In this document: piece by piece, positions 1 through 9,133 of the stretch
Layout: each line of letters opens with the position of its first letter
Position numbering within the stretch: the stretch's first letter is position 1
NCBI RefSeq assembly: GCF_029945705.1
Contig: NZ_JAQSDC010000049.1
Location: 39,718 to 103,717 of the forward strand
DNA: 64,000 bases
Source: Methylotenera sp.
GTDB lineage: Bacteria; Pseudomonadota; Gammaproteobacteria; Burkholderiales; Methylophilaceae
Direction of reading: 5' to 3'
Notes under the pieces: model-generated
Seen by the model: only the letters and a program-made list of their open reading frames with translations
Databases searched by the model: none
What the model was told of the DNA's origin: nothing
Translations under genes and position numbers: made by a program

Positions 1-81
1 TGGGCAGAAGGTAAAGCCGTTAAAGTGAAAATCGTTTCATACGTGTTTGTTGATGCAGAAGGAGCGCGACATAATGCTTAA
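1..81 (+). CDS. soxA: Sarcosine oxidase alpha subunit, C-terminal end (partial)
   Basis: The first 78 bases are open in frame 1 and end at TAA 79-81, giving about 26 residues that finish in FVDAEGARHNA. Heterotetrameric sarcosine oxidase alpha chains usually end in a similar F-x-D-P-E-G-x-R motif. The next gene is the gamma subunit and overlaps this stop codon, which supports the call. The enzyme oxidises sarcosine to glycine and passes the methyl carbon to tetrahydrofolate. The rest of the gene, and presumably soxB and soxD, lies left of the window. The identity rests on a short tail plus context. Confidence 0.7.
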   Translation, partial: WAEGKAVKVKIVSYVFVDAEGARHNA

Positions 82-712
82 CTCAACTACTACCAACATC
101 TCCGAATTCAGCCCTGTTATGCAATCACCATTGCATCCATTTGGCTTAACTTCAAAACAAGAAAAAGTAAATGATGGCAAAGGCGTATGGGCGAATGAAA
201 TTCCACTATTAGGTTATATTAGCCTGCGTGGAAATTCGCAAAATGCGGCATTTGTTAATGCAGTCAACTCAGCACTCAATGTCGCACTGCCAACGCAAGC
301 TTGCAGTATGAGTTATACAGCGTGGGGTTCTATTCTTTGGCTTTCCCCAGATGAATGGTTAATCACTTGCAAACGCGATCAACGCGCCTCGTTGCAAGGT
401 GCACTTGAAACAGCATTGGCAGACATTCACAGCCAAGTCGTTGATAACTCTGGTGGGTATACCACGGTTTTACTTAAAGGTAAAAATGCCAGTGAAGTAT
501 TGCACCACTGCACGGTGTATGACCTCAACATGCTACAAGCAGGCAAGGTAGTAGGCACAACTTTCGGTAAATTGAACTTTTACCTGCATCAACATGAAGA
601 TGGGTACTACTTAGTGTTTCGTCGTAGTTTTGCAGACTATATCTGGCGTTATCTCGAGCGCAGCGCCCTGCCCTATGGCTTTGGCATTGCTCAACTAAAC
701 GACGGGTTGTAA
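74..712 (+). CDS. soxG: Sarcosine oxidase gamma subunit
   Basis: A 212-residue protein of the SoxG family, about the usual length (near 200). It is the small GcvT-like gamma chain of heterotetrameric sarcosine oxidase, a cytoplasmic enzyme that converts sarcosine to glycine while making 5,10-methylene-THF and hydrogen peroxide. Visible family-like stretches are the W-L-S-P-D-E-W-L segment and the C-terminal F-R-R-S-F-A-D-Y-I-W-R-Y-L segment. An upstream in-frame ATG at 47 is less likely: the ATG at 74 has a good ribosome site (AAGGAG, 59-64) and overlaps the soxA stop by 8 bases, as expected for translational coupling. sdaA follows 4 bases later. Confidence 0.85.
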   Translation: MLNSTTTNISEFSPVMQSPLHPFGLTSKQEKVNDGKGVWANEIPLLGYISLRGNSQNAAFVNAVNSALNVALPTQACSMSYTAWGSILWLSPDEWLITCKRDQRASLQGALETALADIHSQVVDNSGGYTTVLLKGKNASEVLHHCTVYDLNMLQAGKVVGTTFGKLNFYLHQHEDGYYLVFRRSFADYIWRYLERSALPYGFGIAQLNDGL

Positions 713-716
713 CAGC

Positions 717-2123
717 ATGAACTATAGCGTATTTGAAGTTTTCCGCATTGGTATTGGCCCCTCAAGCTCACATACAGTTGGGCCGATGATTGCGGTAAAC
801 CGTTTTCTTTTAGAGATTGAAAAGCGCGGCTTAATTCAACAAGTCGCTGAAGTTAAAATCCACCTATTTGGATCGTTAGCGCTCACAGGTAAAGGTCATG
901 GAACAGATTATGCCGTGATTGCTGGCTTGGTTGGCGCACTGCCTGACCAAGTTGACCCTGCAAGCATCATTCCGCTAGTTGAATCCATTAAAGAAACTGG
1001 CCGTTTAATGTTAATGAATACCGTTGAAATTCCATTTGATTTCAATACGCATTTGGTTTTTCATCATCATCAATCATTACCTCAGCATCCTAACGGCATG
1101 GTATTGCAGGCATTTTATGATGATGGAGATTCACTGCACCGTAATTCATACTTTTCAATTGGTGGCGGCGCAGTTTTGGATGAGCAAGAAATTCTCCGCA
1201 CCACAAAAACTAGTGCTATCGTTAAAGAAACCCCTACTTCTACTCCATTCTGGTTTGATAATGCAGCAGATCTATTGAAAATGGGCAACGCAAAAAATCT
1301 TTCAATTGCTGAGATCGTTTGGGGCAACGAATTAAGATACCAAAATGCAGAAGAAACACGCAGCAAGTTACTGCGCGTTTGGGATGTCATGAATGCCAGC
1401 ATTGAACGTGGACTTGTGACAGAAGGCATGTTGCCAGGTGGGCTAAAAGTAAAACGTAGAGCCCATTTACTCTACAAACAAGCCAGCACAGTCGGCGGTA
1501 AATTATCATCAGATTTTCAATCAATGGACATGGTGAGTGCCTTTGCCATTGCGGTGAATGAAGAAAACGCTTGTGGTGGGCGCGTAGTCACCGCACCAAC
1601 TAACGGCTCTGCTGGCGTAATACCAGCCGTGTTAAGTTATTTCACGCGTTTTTGCCAACAGCAAAGAACAAAAACTGAAATCGAAGACAACATCATTAAG
1701 TTTTTACTCACCGCTGCGGGCATAGGCATGCTTTACAAAAAGAATGCCTCTATATCAGCCGCTGAAATGGGCTGCCAAGGTGAGATTGGCGTTTCATGCT
1801 CGATGGCGGCAGCGGGTTTAGCAGCTGTGCTCGGTGCAAATAACGAACAAATTGAAAATGCAGCTGAAATCGCTATGGAACACAATTTAGGCATGAGTTG
1901 CGACCCAATTGGTGGCTTAGTTCAAATTCCATGCATTGAACGCAATAGCATGGGTGCAGTTAAAGCCATTAATGCGGCACGCTTAGCGATGATGCATGAA
2001 GGTGGCCACATTGTATCGTTGGATGCCGTGATTGAAACCATGCGCCAAACGGGTGTGGATATGCAATCAAAATATAAAGAAACCGCGCTTGGCGGATTAG
2101 CGATAAATGTCGTCGCTTGCTAG
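717..2123 (+). CDS. sdaA: L-serine ammonia-lyase, iron-sulfur type
   Basis: A 468-residue, single-chain L-serine dehydratase that deaminates serine to pyruvate and ammonia. The N-terminal motif GIGPSSSHT is at residues 12-20. Three cysteines at 353, 395 and 406 have the 42 and 11 spacing of the three ligands of the catalytic [4Fe-4S] cluster in this family, leaving one iron free to bind serine. The alpha domain shows APTNGSAG and EMGCQGEIG. It starts 4 bases after soxG with no clear ribosome site, so it is probably coupled. In this setting it would close the betaine route: the serine made by GlyA becomes pyruvate. Confidence 0.95.
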   Translation: MNYSVFEVFRIGIGPSSSHTVGPMIAVNRFLLEIEKRGLIQQVAEVKIHLFGSLALTGKGHGTDYAVIAGLVGALPDQVDPASIIPLVESIKETGRLMLMNTVEIPFDFNTHLVFHHHQSLPQHPNGMVLQAFYDDGDSLHRNSYFSIGGGAVLDEQEILRTTKTSAIVKETPTSTPFWFDNAADLLKMGNAKNLSIAEIVWGNELRYQNAEETRSKLLRVWDVMNASIERGLVTEGMLPGGLKVKRRAHLLYKQASTVGGKLSSDFQSMDMVSAFAIAVNEENACGGRVVTAPTNGSAGVIPAVLSYFTRFCQQQRTKTEIEDNIIKFLLTAAGIGMLYKKNASISAAEMGCQGEIGVSCSMAAAGLAAVLGANNEQIENAAEIAMEHNLGMSCDPIGGLVQIPCIERNSMGAVKAINAARLAMMHEGGHIVSLDAVIETMRQTGVDMQSKYKETALGGLAINVVAC

Positions 2124-2182
2124 TCATTAATTAAGTCAATGTCCTGCCAAAATCATATCTTAATGAATTGGAAAGAGTCCAA

Positions 2183-3460
2183 ATGAACCAGACTAAAGCA
2201 CCCTTCTTCTCAGCATCTCTTGCCGACGCTGACCCAGCAATTCAATCTGCGGTCAATGAAGAGCTAGTTAGACAACAATCACAAATTGAACTGATTGCTT
2301 CTGAAAATATTGTCTCGCGTGCGGTGCTAGAAGCACAAGGCACAGTGTTAACCAATAAATATGCTGAAGGCTATCCTGGTAAACGTTATTACGGCGGTTG
2401 TGAATTTGTCGATAAAGTTGAAACGCTGGCTATCGACCGATTAAAACAACTATTCGGTGCAAAATTCGCCAATGTGCAGCCCCATTCTGGCGCGCAGGCC
2501 AATGGTGCCGTGATGTTAGCCATTGCAAAACCTGGGGATACTATTTTAGGTATGTCACTGGATGCTGGCGGACACTTAACTCATGGTGCCAGACCCGCGC
2601 TTTCAGGAAAATGGTTTAACGCAGTGCAATACGGCGTGCGACGTGAAGACTATCGCTTAGATTATGAGCAAGTTGAGGCGCTGGCCAACGAGCATAAACC
2701 TAAAGTGATTATCGCTGGCTATTCAGCCTATCCACGTGCTGTAGATTTTGCTCGCTTCCGCGAAATTGCGGATAGCGTAGGCGCTACTTTGATGGTGGAT
2801 ATGGCGCATTTTGCTGGAATCGTAGCGGCTGGCCGTCATCAAAACCCAGTTGAACATGCACATATCGTGACATCGACCACACATAAAACGCTACGGGGCC
2901 CTCGCGGTGGTGTGATACTGACTAATGATGAAGATTTGATTAAAAAAATAAATTCTGCCGTTTTCCCTGGCTTGCAAGGAGGTCCACTCATGCACGTGAT
3001 TGCAGGTAAAGCTGTTGCCTTTGGTGAGGCACTTCAACCTGAATTCAAAACCTATATTGACCGAGTATTAGCCAATGCAAAAGCATTGGGTGAAGTGCTA
3101 GTTGCTGGTGGAGTTGACTTGGTAACAGGTGGCACAGACAATCATTTAGTCTTGGTTGATTTGCGCCCAAAAGGTTTAAAAGGAAATCAAGTTGAACATG
3201 CATTAGAGCGCGCGGGTATTACTTGTAACAAAAATGGTATTCCATTCGATGACGAAAAACCAACCGTCACTTCTGGCGTACGTTTAGGCACACCAGCAGG
3301 TACAACACGTGGCTTTGGTGAGTCTGAATTCCGTCAAGTAGGTGAGTTGATCTTACAGGTATTTGAAGGTCTTAAAAACAACCCGGATGGCGATGAAGTC
3401 GTTGAAAAACGTGTTCGTGGTGAAATTTTGGTCTTATGTAATCGTTTTCCAATTTACTAA
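2183..3460 (+). CDS. glyA: Serine hydroxymethyltransferase
   Basis: A 425-residue PLP enzyme that interconverts glycine plus 5,10-methylene-THF and serine plus THF. The PLP lysine is Lys235 in [13 protein letters not shown]. The N-terminal IELIASEN motif and the glycine-rich AGTTRGFGE segment are present. A TTG at 2168 would add five residues. The ATG at 2183 is preferred because GGAAAGAG lies just upstream and the start then fits family length. Lying between sarcosine oxidase, serine dehydratase and the demethylases, it probably serves betaine breakdown and may be a second glyA copy besides the housekeeping one, which is not in the window. Confidence 0.95.
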   Translation: MNQTKAPFFSASLADADPAIQSAVNEELVRQQSQIELIASENIVSRAVLEAQGTVLTNKYAEGYPGKRYYGGCEFVDKVETLAIDRLKQLFGAKFANVQPHSGAQANGAVMLAIAKPGDTILGMSLDAGGHLTHGARPALSGKWFNAVQYGVRREDYRLDYEQVEALANEHKPKVIIAGYSAYPRAVDFARFREIADSVGATLMVDMAHFAGIVAAGRHQNPVEHAHIVTSTTHKTLRGPRGGVILTNDEDLIKKINSAVFPGLQGGPLMHVIAGKAVAFGEALQPEFKTYIDRVLANAKALGEVLVAGGVDLVTGGTDNHLVLVDLRPKGLKGNQVEHALERAGITCNKNGIPFDDEKPTVTSGVRLGTPAGTTRGFGESEFRQVGELILQVFEGLKNNPDGDEVVEKRVRGEILVLCNRFPIY

Positions 3461-3505
3461 TCATTACCCCTGCAAACATTAGTGACTTGAAATGAAGTTT
3501 TAATC

Positions 3506-3518
3506 ACATAGCCTATGT
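3506..3518. promoter_or_regulatory. Small inverted repeat upstream of the dipeptidase-like/dgcAB operon
   Basis: ACATAG-C-CTATGT is a perfect 6-1-6 dyad about 45 bases before the ATG at 3564. This 103-base gap is where a promoter for the next operon would lie. It could be a regulator site, but no consensus is known to me that it matches, and short dyads occur by chance in AT-rich DNA. Confidence 0.25.
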
Positions 3519-3563
3519 AATATTACTTAATCAGTTTCTTAATTTTTTATTTAAGGAAGCAAG

Positions 3564-4547
3564 ATGTCAGAATCGTCAACAAAAATACATCAAGAAAGCA
3601 TCGTCATTGATGGTTTAAATATTTCAAAATGGGAACGCCCTGTTTTTGAAGATATGAAAAAAGGTGGTCTCAGCGCTGTCAATTGCACAATTTCCGTGTG
3701 GGAAGGCTTTCAAGGTACGGTTGGCAATGTCATCGACATGAAAAATCTCATTCGTGAAAGCAGCGATTTATTAACCTTAGTCAATAACGTTGCTGATATT
3801 CGTCGTGCAAAAGCTGAGGGTAAAACTGGGATTATTTTAGGCTTTCAAAATGCCCATGCTTTCGAAGATAATTTAGGTTATATCGAAATATTTGCTGATT
3901 TAGGTGTGCGTGTTGTTCAGCTCTGCTATAACACACAAAACCTTATTGGCACCGGTTGTTATGAGCGCGATGGCGGTTTATCTGGCTTCGGTCGCGAGGT
4001 GATTGCAGAAATGAATCGTGTTGGCATTATGGTAGATTTGTCACATGTAGGCGGCAATACTTCTACCGAAGCGATTCTAGCTTCAAGCAAACCAGTCTGC
4101 TATTCACATTGCCTTCCAACTGGCTTAAAACAGCACCCTCGCAACAAAGACGATGAACAACTCAAATTCATCGTAGATCATGGCGGTTTTATTGGCGTTA
4201 CAATGTTCCCGCCATTTCTTAAACGTGGCAGCGAAGCCACCGTAGATGACTACGTTGAAGCTTTTGATTACATCATCAATTTGGTAGGTGATGACTGTGT
4301 CGGGATAGGTACTGACTTTACTCAAGGTTACGGAAAACCATTTTTTGAATGGTTAACACACGACAAAGGTCGCCATCGTCGGTTAACCGATTTTGGTACT
4401 GTGATAAACCCAGAAGGCTTCCGCACCATAGGTGACTTTCCAAATTTAACAGAAGCAATGGAACGCGCTGGTTGGAGTGAAAACCGTATTCGCAAAGTAC
4501 TAGGTGAAAACTGGTTACGTGTTTTTGGCGAAGTTTGGACTGCATAA
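3564..4547 (+). CDS. M19 (renal dipeptidase) family protein of betaine clusters, probably not a canonical dipeptidase
   Basis: A 327-residue membrane-dipeptidase-fold protein. It resembles the gene placed beside dgcA in the Pseudomonas betaine cluster (PA5396 by my recollection). The second-site histidines are kept: His161 in DLSHV and His182 in YSHC, 21 residues apart as in renal dipeptidase, plus the Asp of GIGTDF. The first-site HxD motif is replaced: DG-H-N-D has become D16-G17-L18-N19-I20, and the bridging Glu is Gln95 in GFQN. Binuclear zinc dipeptidase chemistry is therefore doubtful. The start has AAGGAAG upstream. It is followed by a V4R gene and dgcAB, probably as one operon. Its role in betaine catabolism is unknown to me. 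Confidence 0.85.
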   Translation: MSESSTKIHQESIVIDGLNISKWERPVFEDMKKGGLSAVNCTISVWEGFQGTVGNVIDMKNLIRESSDLLTLVNNVADIRRAKAEGKTGIILGFQNAHAFEDNLGYIEIFADLGVRVVQLCYNTQNLIGTGCYERDGGLSGFGREVIAEMNRVGIMVDLSHVGGNTSTEAILASSKPVCYSHCLPTGLKQHPRNKDDEQLKFIVDHGGFIGVTMFPPFLKRGSEATVDDYVEAFDYIINLVGDDCVGIGTDFTQGYGKPFFEWLTHDKGRHRRLTDFGTVINPEGFRTIGDFPNLTEAMERAGWSENRIRKVLGENWLRVFGEVWTA

Positions 4548-4590
4548 TTTAAGCAGAGCAACACTATTATTAAGAATTTAGGAGATAGAA

Positions 4591-5151
4591 ATGCAGCCAT
4601 TAGTACCGATTGAAGTTGACGAAAAAACAGGCGTTTGGACCACTGATAGTCTTCCTATGTTGTATGTTCCACGTCATTTTTTTACAAACAATCATTTGGC
4701 GGTTGAAGACGCGCTTGGCGTTCAGAAGTATTCTGAAATTCTTTACGAAGCTGGTTATAAATCCGCCTATTTCTGGTGTGAAAAAGAAGCTGAAAAACAC
4801 CAGTTAACTGGCATGGACGTATTTGATCATTATCTGAAACGTTTATCACAACGTGGCTGGGGTCTATTTAGCTTTGAGTCCGTAGACCCAAAATCAGGCC
4901 GTGCAGAAATCAAATTAGAATATTCATCATTCGTGCTTGCACAACCTGATAAACCTGGAAAGTTATGCTATATGTTCTCAGGTTGGTTTGCTGGTGCGAT
5001 GGATTGGGTAACGCAAGAGAAAGGCCATACAGCACATACAAATTGTGGTGAGGTTAGCTGCGCTGAAACATATTGCACAGAATCACAGTGCGGTGGAAGT
5101 GGGCACGGTCACTGCATATTCACTGTGACGCCATTACCTCACAAAGCCTAA
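4591..5151 (+). CDS. V4R (4-vinyl reductase)/DUF5943-like protein of betaine clusters
   Basis: A 186-residue cytoplasmic protein resembling the companion of the dipeptidase-like gene in Pseudomonas (PA5397-like). The C-terminal third has a V4R-like cysteine pattern: CGEVSC, AETYC, TESQC and GHC within about 30 residues before a final hydrophobic strand. V4R domains are thought to bind small hydrophobic ligands or metals. No catalytic assignment is possible here. The ATG is 6 bases after AGGAGA. It lies 43 bases after the dipeptidase-like gene and 20 before dgcA, so it is almost certainly co-transcribed with both. Confidence 0.7.
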   Translation: MQPLVPIEVDEKTGVWTTDSLPMLYVPRHFFTNNHLAVEDALGVQKYSEILYEAGYKSAYFWCEKEAEKHQLTGMDVFDHYLKRLSQRGWGLFSFESVDPKSGRAEIKLEYSSFVLAQPDKPGKLCYMFSGWFAGAMDWVTQEKGHTAHTNCGEVSCAETYCTESQCGGSGHGHCIFTVTPLPHKA

Positions 5152-5171
5152 CCTGACATATTGGAAAACCC

Positions 5172-7235
5172 ATGCGCTACCCTAACCTTTTCTCACCCTT
5201 TACGCTGAATAAGCTAACACTTAGAAACCGTATTGTCAGCACAGCACATGCTGAAGTGTATGCAGAACAAGGCGGCTTGCCTGGTGAGCGTTACATTCGC
5301 TACTATGAAGAAAAAGCCAAAGGTGGTTTAGGATTGGCAATTTGCGGCGGTTCAAGCCCCGTGTCGATTGATAGCCCACAAGGCTGGTGGAAGTCTGTGA
5401 ACTTATCTACAGACAAGATAATAGAGCCACTTTCAAACTTAGCAGAAGCCATGCACAGGCATGGCGCTAAGATTATGATTCAAGCTACACATATGGGCCG
5501 TCGTTCTGCATATTATGGTGAACATTGGCCGCATTTAGTCACCCCAAGTGGCGTGCGCGAGCCAGTACACCGCGGTAACGCAAAAACCATTGAAGCTGAA
5601 GAGATTCGTCGCATTATTAAAGACTTTGCATTAGCCGCCAAGCGCGTACAAGCCGCAGGCATGGATGGCATTGAGATATCGGCCGCGCATCAACATTTAA
5701 TTGATCAATTCTGGAGTCCTCGCAGCAACTTTCGTACTGATGAATTTGGCGGTAGTTTAGCCAATCGCATGCGCTTTGGTGTTGAAGTGCTAACAGCAGT
5801 CCGTGAAGCCGTAGGTGCAGACTTTTGTGTCGGTATGCGCATGTGTGGCGATGAATTCCATGAAGATGGTTTAGATCATGAAACGCTAAAAGAAATTGCC
5901 CAGTACATGTCAGAAACTGGTTTGATTGATTTCATCAGCGTTGTTGGCTCAGGCGCCGACACACATAACACCATTGCCAATTGCATGCCACCGATGGCAT
6001 TGCCACCTGAGCCATTTGTACATTTGGCAGCTGGTATTAAATCTGTGATTAAAATCCCATTAATGCATGCGCAAAGCATTCGCGATGCAACTCAGGCTGA
6101 ACGAATATTAGAAAATTGCTGGGTAGATTTAGTAGGAATGACCCGAGCCCACTTAGCTGATCCGCATTTAGTGACCAAAATCCGTGACGGTCGCGAAGAT
6201 GAAATTAAGCAATGTGTAGGTGCGAATTACTGTATTGACCGGCAATACCTTGGTCAAGATGTATTGTGCATTCAAAATGCGGCCACTTCACGTGAAGCCA
6301 CCATGCCGCATATCATTGTTAAAACCACTGGTAAAAAACGTAAAGTAGTTGTAATTGGCGCAGGCCCAGCAGGTTTGGAAGCTGCGCGAGTTTCTGCAGA
6401 GCGCGGTCACGATGTGGTTTTATTTGAACGCAATATGAGTGTTGGTGGCCAAGTAAACTTAGCGTCAAAAGTGCCTCAGCGTGAACAAATGGCGGGCATT
6501 ATCCGCTGGTTTGACATGGAAACAAAACGTTTAGGCATAGACAGACGATTTGGTGTAGCTGCCGACAGTGCGATGATACTTGCTGAGAAACCAGATATTG
6601 TTGTGTTAGCCACCGGTGGCAGCAGCCATATGCATCAAGTCCCCGCTTGGGGCGTTGCTGAAGGGCTAGCTGTTAGCTCATGGGATATTTTATCCGAGCG
6701 CGTAGCCCCTGGCAAAAACGTGCTTATTTATGACTCCATGAGCACCCATGCGGGCTTTGGTACAGCAGACTTCATTGCAAGTCGCGGCAATAATGTTGAA
6801 CTAGTGACGCCTGACGTGAAAGTGGCAGATGATGTAGGTGGAACTACCTTCCCTATTTTCTATCGCCGCCTATACGCGCTTGGCATCATTCCAACACCTA
6901 ACTACTGGCTAGACCGTGTGTATGCAGAAGGCGATAAAAAAATTGCCGTGATTCGTAATGAGTATACCGAAGAGCTAGAAGAGCGAGCAGTAGATCAGGT
7001 GGTGATTGAAAATGGCACCACCCCAAATGATGAGCTGTATTGGGCGCTTAAAGAACAATCAGCCAATCATGGTCAAACCGACATCAACACCTTATTCGCT
7101 TCAGAGGCACAGCCTGCTTTATCCATGCCGTTAAAAGAAGGTGAGTTTTTGCTCTACCGTGTAGGTGATTGTATTTCTATGCATAATATTCATGGTGCAA
7201 TTTATGATGCGCTACGTCTATGTAAAGACTTCTAA
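5172..7235 (+). CDS. dgcA: Dimethylglycine demethylase subunit A (Old Yellow Enzyme/trimethylamine dehydrogenase type)
   Basis: A 687-residue flavoprotein: an N-terminal FMN TIM barrel (about 1-340) followed by a dinucleotide-binding domain with VVVIGAGPAGLEAARV near residue 390. With DgcB it oxidises N,N-dimethylglycine to sarcosine. In trimethylamine dehydrogenase four cysteines bind a [4Fe-4S] cluster in the linker. Here the equivalents are Cys348, Ala351, Cys354 and Cys366 (CVGANYC, then LCIQN), so the second ligand is missing. This may be a trait of the DgcA branch. dgcB follows after 2 bases. StcD-type stachydrine enzymes are close relatives, but the gbcAB and etf context favours dimethylglycine. 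Confidence 0.9.
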   Translation: MRYPNLFSPFTLNKLTLRNRIVSTAHAEVYAEQGGLPGERYIRYYEEKAKGGLGLAICGGSSPVSIDSPQGWWKSVNLSTDKIIEPLSNLAEAMHRHGAKIMIQATHMGRRSAYYGEHWPHLVTPSGVREPVHRGNAKTIEAEEIRRIIKDFALAAKRVQAAGMDGIEISAAHQHLIDQFWSPRSNFRTDEFGGSLANRMRFGVEVLTAVREAVGADFCVGMRMCGDEFHEDGLDHETLKEIAQYMSETGLIDFISVVGSGADTHNTIANCMPPMALPPEPFVHLAAGIKSVIKIPLMHAQSIRDATQAERILENCWVDLVGMTRAHLADPHLVTKIRDGREDEIKQCVGANYCIDRQYLGQDVLCIQNAATSREATMPHIIVKTTGKKRKVVVIGAGPAGLEAARVSAERGHDVVLFERNMSVGGQVNLASKVPQREQMAGIIRWFDMETKRLGIDRRFGVAADSAMILAEKPDIVVLATGGSSHMHQVPAWGVAEGLAVSSWDILSERVAPGKNVLIYDSMSTHAGFGTADFIASRGNNVELVTPDVKVADDVGGTTFPIFYRRLYALGIIPTPNYWLDRVYAEGDKKIAVIRNEYTEELEERAVDQVVIENGTTPNDELYWALKEQSANHGQTDINTLFASEAQPALSMPLKEGEFLLYRVGDCISMHNIHGAIYDALRLCKDF

Positions 7236-7237
7236 TC

Positions 7238-9133
7238 ATGCTCATGATGAACTACAGCATTACCGCACTATTTTGGCTAGCAACAGCAACATTGTTGCTA
7301 GGTCTGTGGAAACGTACAAAATTATGGCGTGCAGGCCAGCCTGCGGAATTTGCATGGTTAAATCTATTAGCCATTCCTAAACGTTATTTTGTAGATTTGC
7401 ACCATGTGGTTGCGCGTGAACCTTTTATTGCCCGCACTCACGTTGCCACCGCTGGTGGCGCTGTAGCAGCATTAGGCTTAGTCGCGATTAATTACGGTTT
7501 AATGCTGTATTGCGCGGCGCTAAATTGGGCTATATTAGCCGCCACGGCAATCATGTTGATTGGTGTGTTTTTTGTATGGTTAAGACGCCGCAACGCCCCC
7601 GCTCGCCTATCTCGTGGCGCATGGAGCCGACTACCCTACTCACTTGCTGCATTCGCACTAGGTTTGCTGATTGTTAATCTGCCAGTCACTGTACTTTCTG
7701 CTGGCGTTGCAGTGTTTGCTTTATTACTACTCTTAGTAGGCTCAGCCGAACTAGCTTTAGGCATTGGTCTCGGCGGCCCAATGAAGCACGCCATTGCTGG
7801 TTTGTTACACCTTGCTTTTCATCCACGCCAAGAGCGCTTTAGCGGTAAATTATCTACTGCACTCATGACCTTAGACCTGACCAATCAAGAGTACGGCATT
7901 AATAAACCTTCAGACTTTAAATGGAATCAATTATTGGGTTTTGACGCCTGCGTGCAATGCGGAAAATGTGAAGCGGCTTGTCCGGCCTTTGCTGCAGGCC
8001 AACCACTTAACCCTAAAAAACTCATCCAGGATTTAGTGCTAGGCTTATCCAATGATGAAAAATCTGGCAAAACGGATGCCAATTTTGCAGGTAGCCCGTA
8101 TCCGGGACTGCCAATTGGTGAGCATTCTGGCAGCATGCATGCGCCTATTGTACCCTCGCTCATAGAAGCCGAAACACTATGGTCTTGCACTACTTGTAGA
8201 GCTTGTGTGCAAGAGTGTCCAATGTTAATTGAGCATGTAGATGCCATCGTAGGTTTGCGCCGCAACCTCACCTTAACGCAAGGGGCTGCGCCAGGCAAAG
8301 CACCTCAGACCTTAGAAAACCTACGTCAAACCGCTACGGTTGGTGGTTACGATAGAAATGCACGCTACCATTGGGCCGTTGATTTAGACGTTAAAACCAT
8401 CCAGCCAAATATGCCTGTTGATCTATTATTGGTGGCTGGAGAAGGCGCATTTGACATGCGTTACCAACGCACCTTACGCGCACTAGTTAAGCTTCTCAAG
8501 GCAGCAAAAATGGATTTTGCGGTGATGGGTGCCTTAGAACGCGATACTGGCGATACTGCAAGACGACTTGGTGATGAAGCTACATTTCAGTCATTGGCAA
8601 AGCAAAATATTGATACGTTTAATAGCCTTACATTTAAGCGTATTGTCACGGCAGATCCACATGTGATGCACAGTCTAAAGAATGAATACCCTGCCCTTGG
8701 TGGCAACTATGAAGTATTGCATCACACCACATTACTTGCGCAGCTAGCTAGCAGCGGTCAATTAAAATTAGGTAAGTCCGCTGAAACTCGGAAATTAACT
8801 TACCACGACCCCTGTTATTTGGGGCGTTACAACGGTGAAACTGATGCGCCACGCGATTTGCTTAAAGCCATTGGTTTACAAGTGAATGAGATGGAACGTT
8901 CAGGCTTACGTGGTCGCTGCTGTGGAGGTGGTGGCGGTGCGCCGCTGACAGATATTCCAGGCAAACAACGTATTCCAGACATTCGTATTCAGGATGCTCG
9001 CAATATAGGCGCAGAGTTGGTTGCAGTCGGCTGCCCACAATGCACCTCAATGTTAGAAGGTGTCGTTAGAAATCGTCCTGACGTATTAGATATTGCTGAA
9101 CTAGTGGCATCGGTTATGGAGCATGCATCATGA
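7238..9133 (+). CDS. dgcB: Dimethylglycine demethylase subunit B (membrane iron-sulfur protein)
   Basis: A 631-residue protein. The N-terminal part (about 1-190) has several hydrophobic helices, so it is membrane-anchored. Next come two [4Fe-4S] ferredoxin motifs, CVQCGKCEAACP and CTTCRACVQECP. The C-terminal part is a CCG (heterodisulfide reductase-type) domain with DPCYLGRY and GRCCGGGGG. It probably accepts electrons from DgcA and the ETF and feeds the quinone pool. ATGs at 7238, 7244 and 7247 are all possible, with no clear ribosome site. The first was kept, 2 bases after dgcA. The end overlaps etfA by ATGA. Confidence 0.9.
   Translation: MLMMNYSITALFWLATATLLLGLWKRTKLWRAGQPAEFAWLNLLAIPKRYFVDLHHVVAREPFIARTHVATAGGAVAALGLVAINYGLMLYCAALNWAILAATAIMLIGVFFVWLRRRNAPARLSRGAWSRLPYSLAAFALGLLIVNLPVTVLSAGVAVFALLLLLVGSAELALGIGLGGPMKHAIAGLLHLAFHPRQERFSGKLSTALMTLDLTNQEYGINKPSDFKWNQLLGFDACVQCGKCEAACPAFAAGQPLNPKKLIQDLVLGLSNDEKSGKTDANFAGSPYPGLPIGEHSGSMHAPIVPSLIEAETLWSCTTCRACVQECPMLIEHVDAIVGLRRNLTLTQGAAPGKAPQTLENLRQTATVGGYDRNARYHWAVDLDVKTIQPNMPVDLLLVAGEGAFDMRYQRTLRALVKLLKAAKMDFAVMGALERDTGDTARRLGDEATFQSLAKQNIDTFNSLTFKRIVTADPHVMHSLKNEYPALGGNYEVLHHTTLLAQLASSGQLKLGKSAETRKLTYHDPCYLGRYNGETDAPRDLLKAIGLQVNEMERSGLRGRCCGGGGGAPLTDIPGKQRIPDIRIQDARNIGAELVAVGCPQCTSMLEGVVRNRPDVLDIAELVASVMEHAS

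Noticed and set aside
1115..1429. 104-codon minus-strand frame inside sdaA
   Set aside because: Shadow frame of sdaA, and its translation resembles no family.
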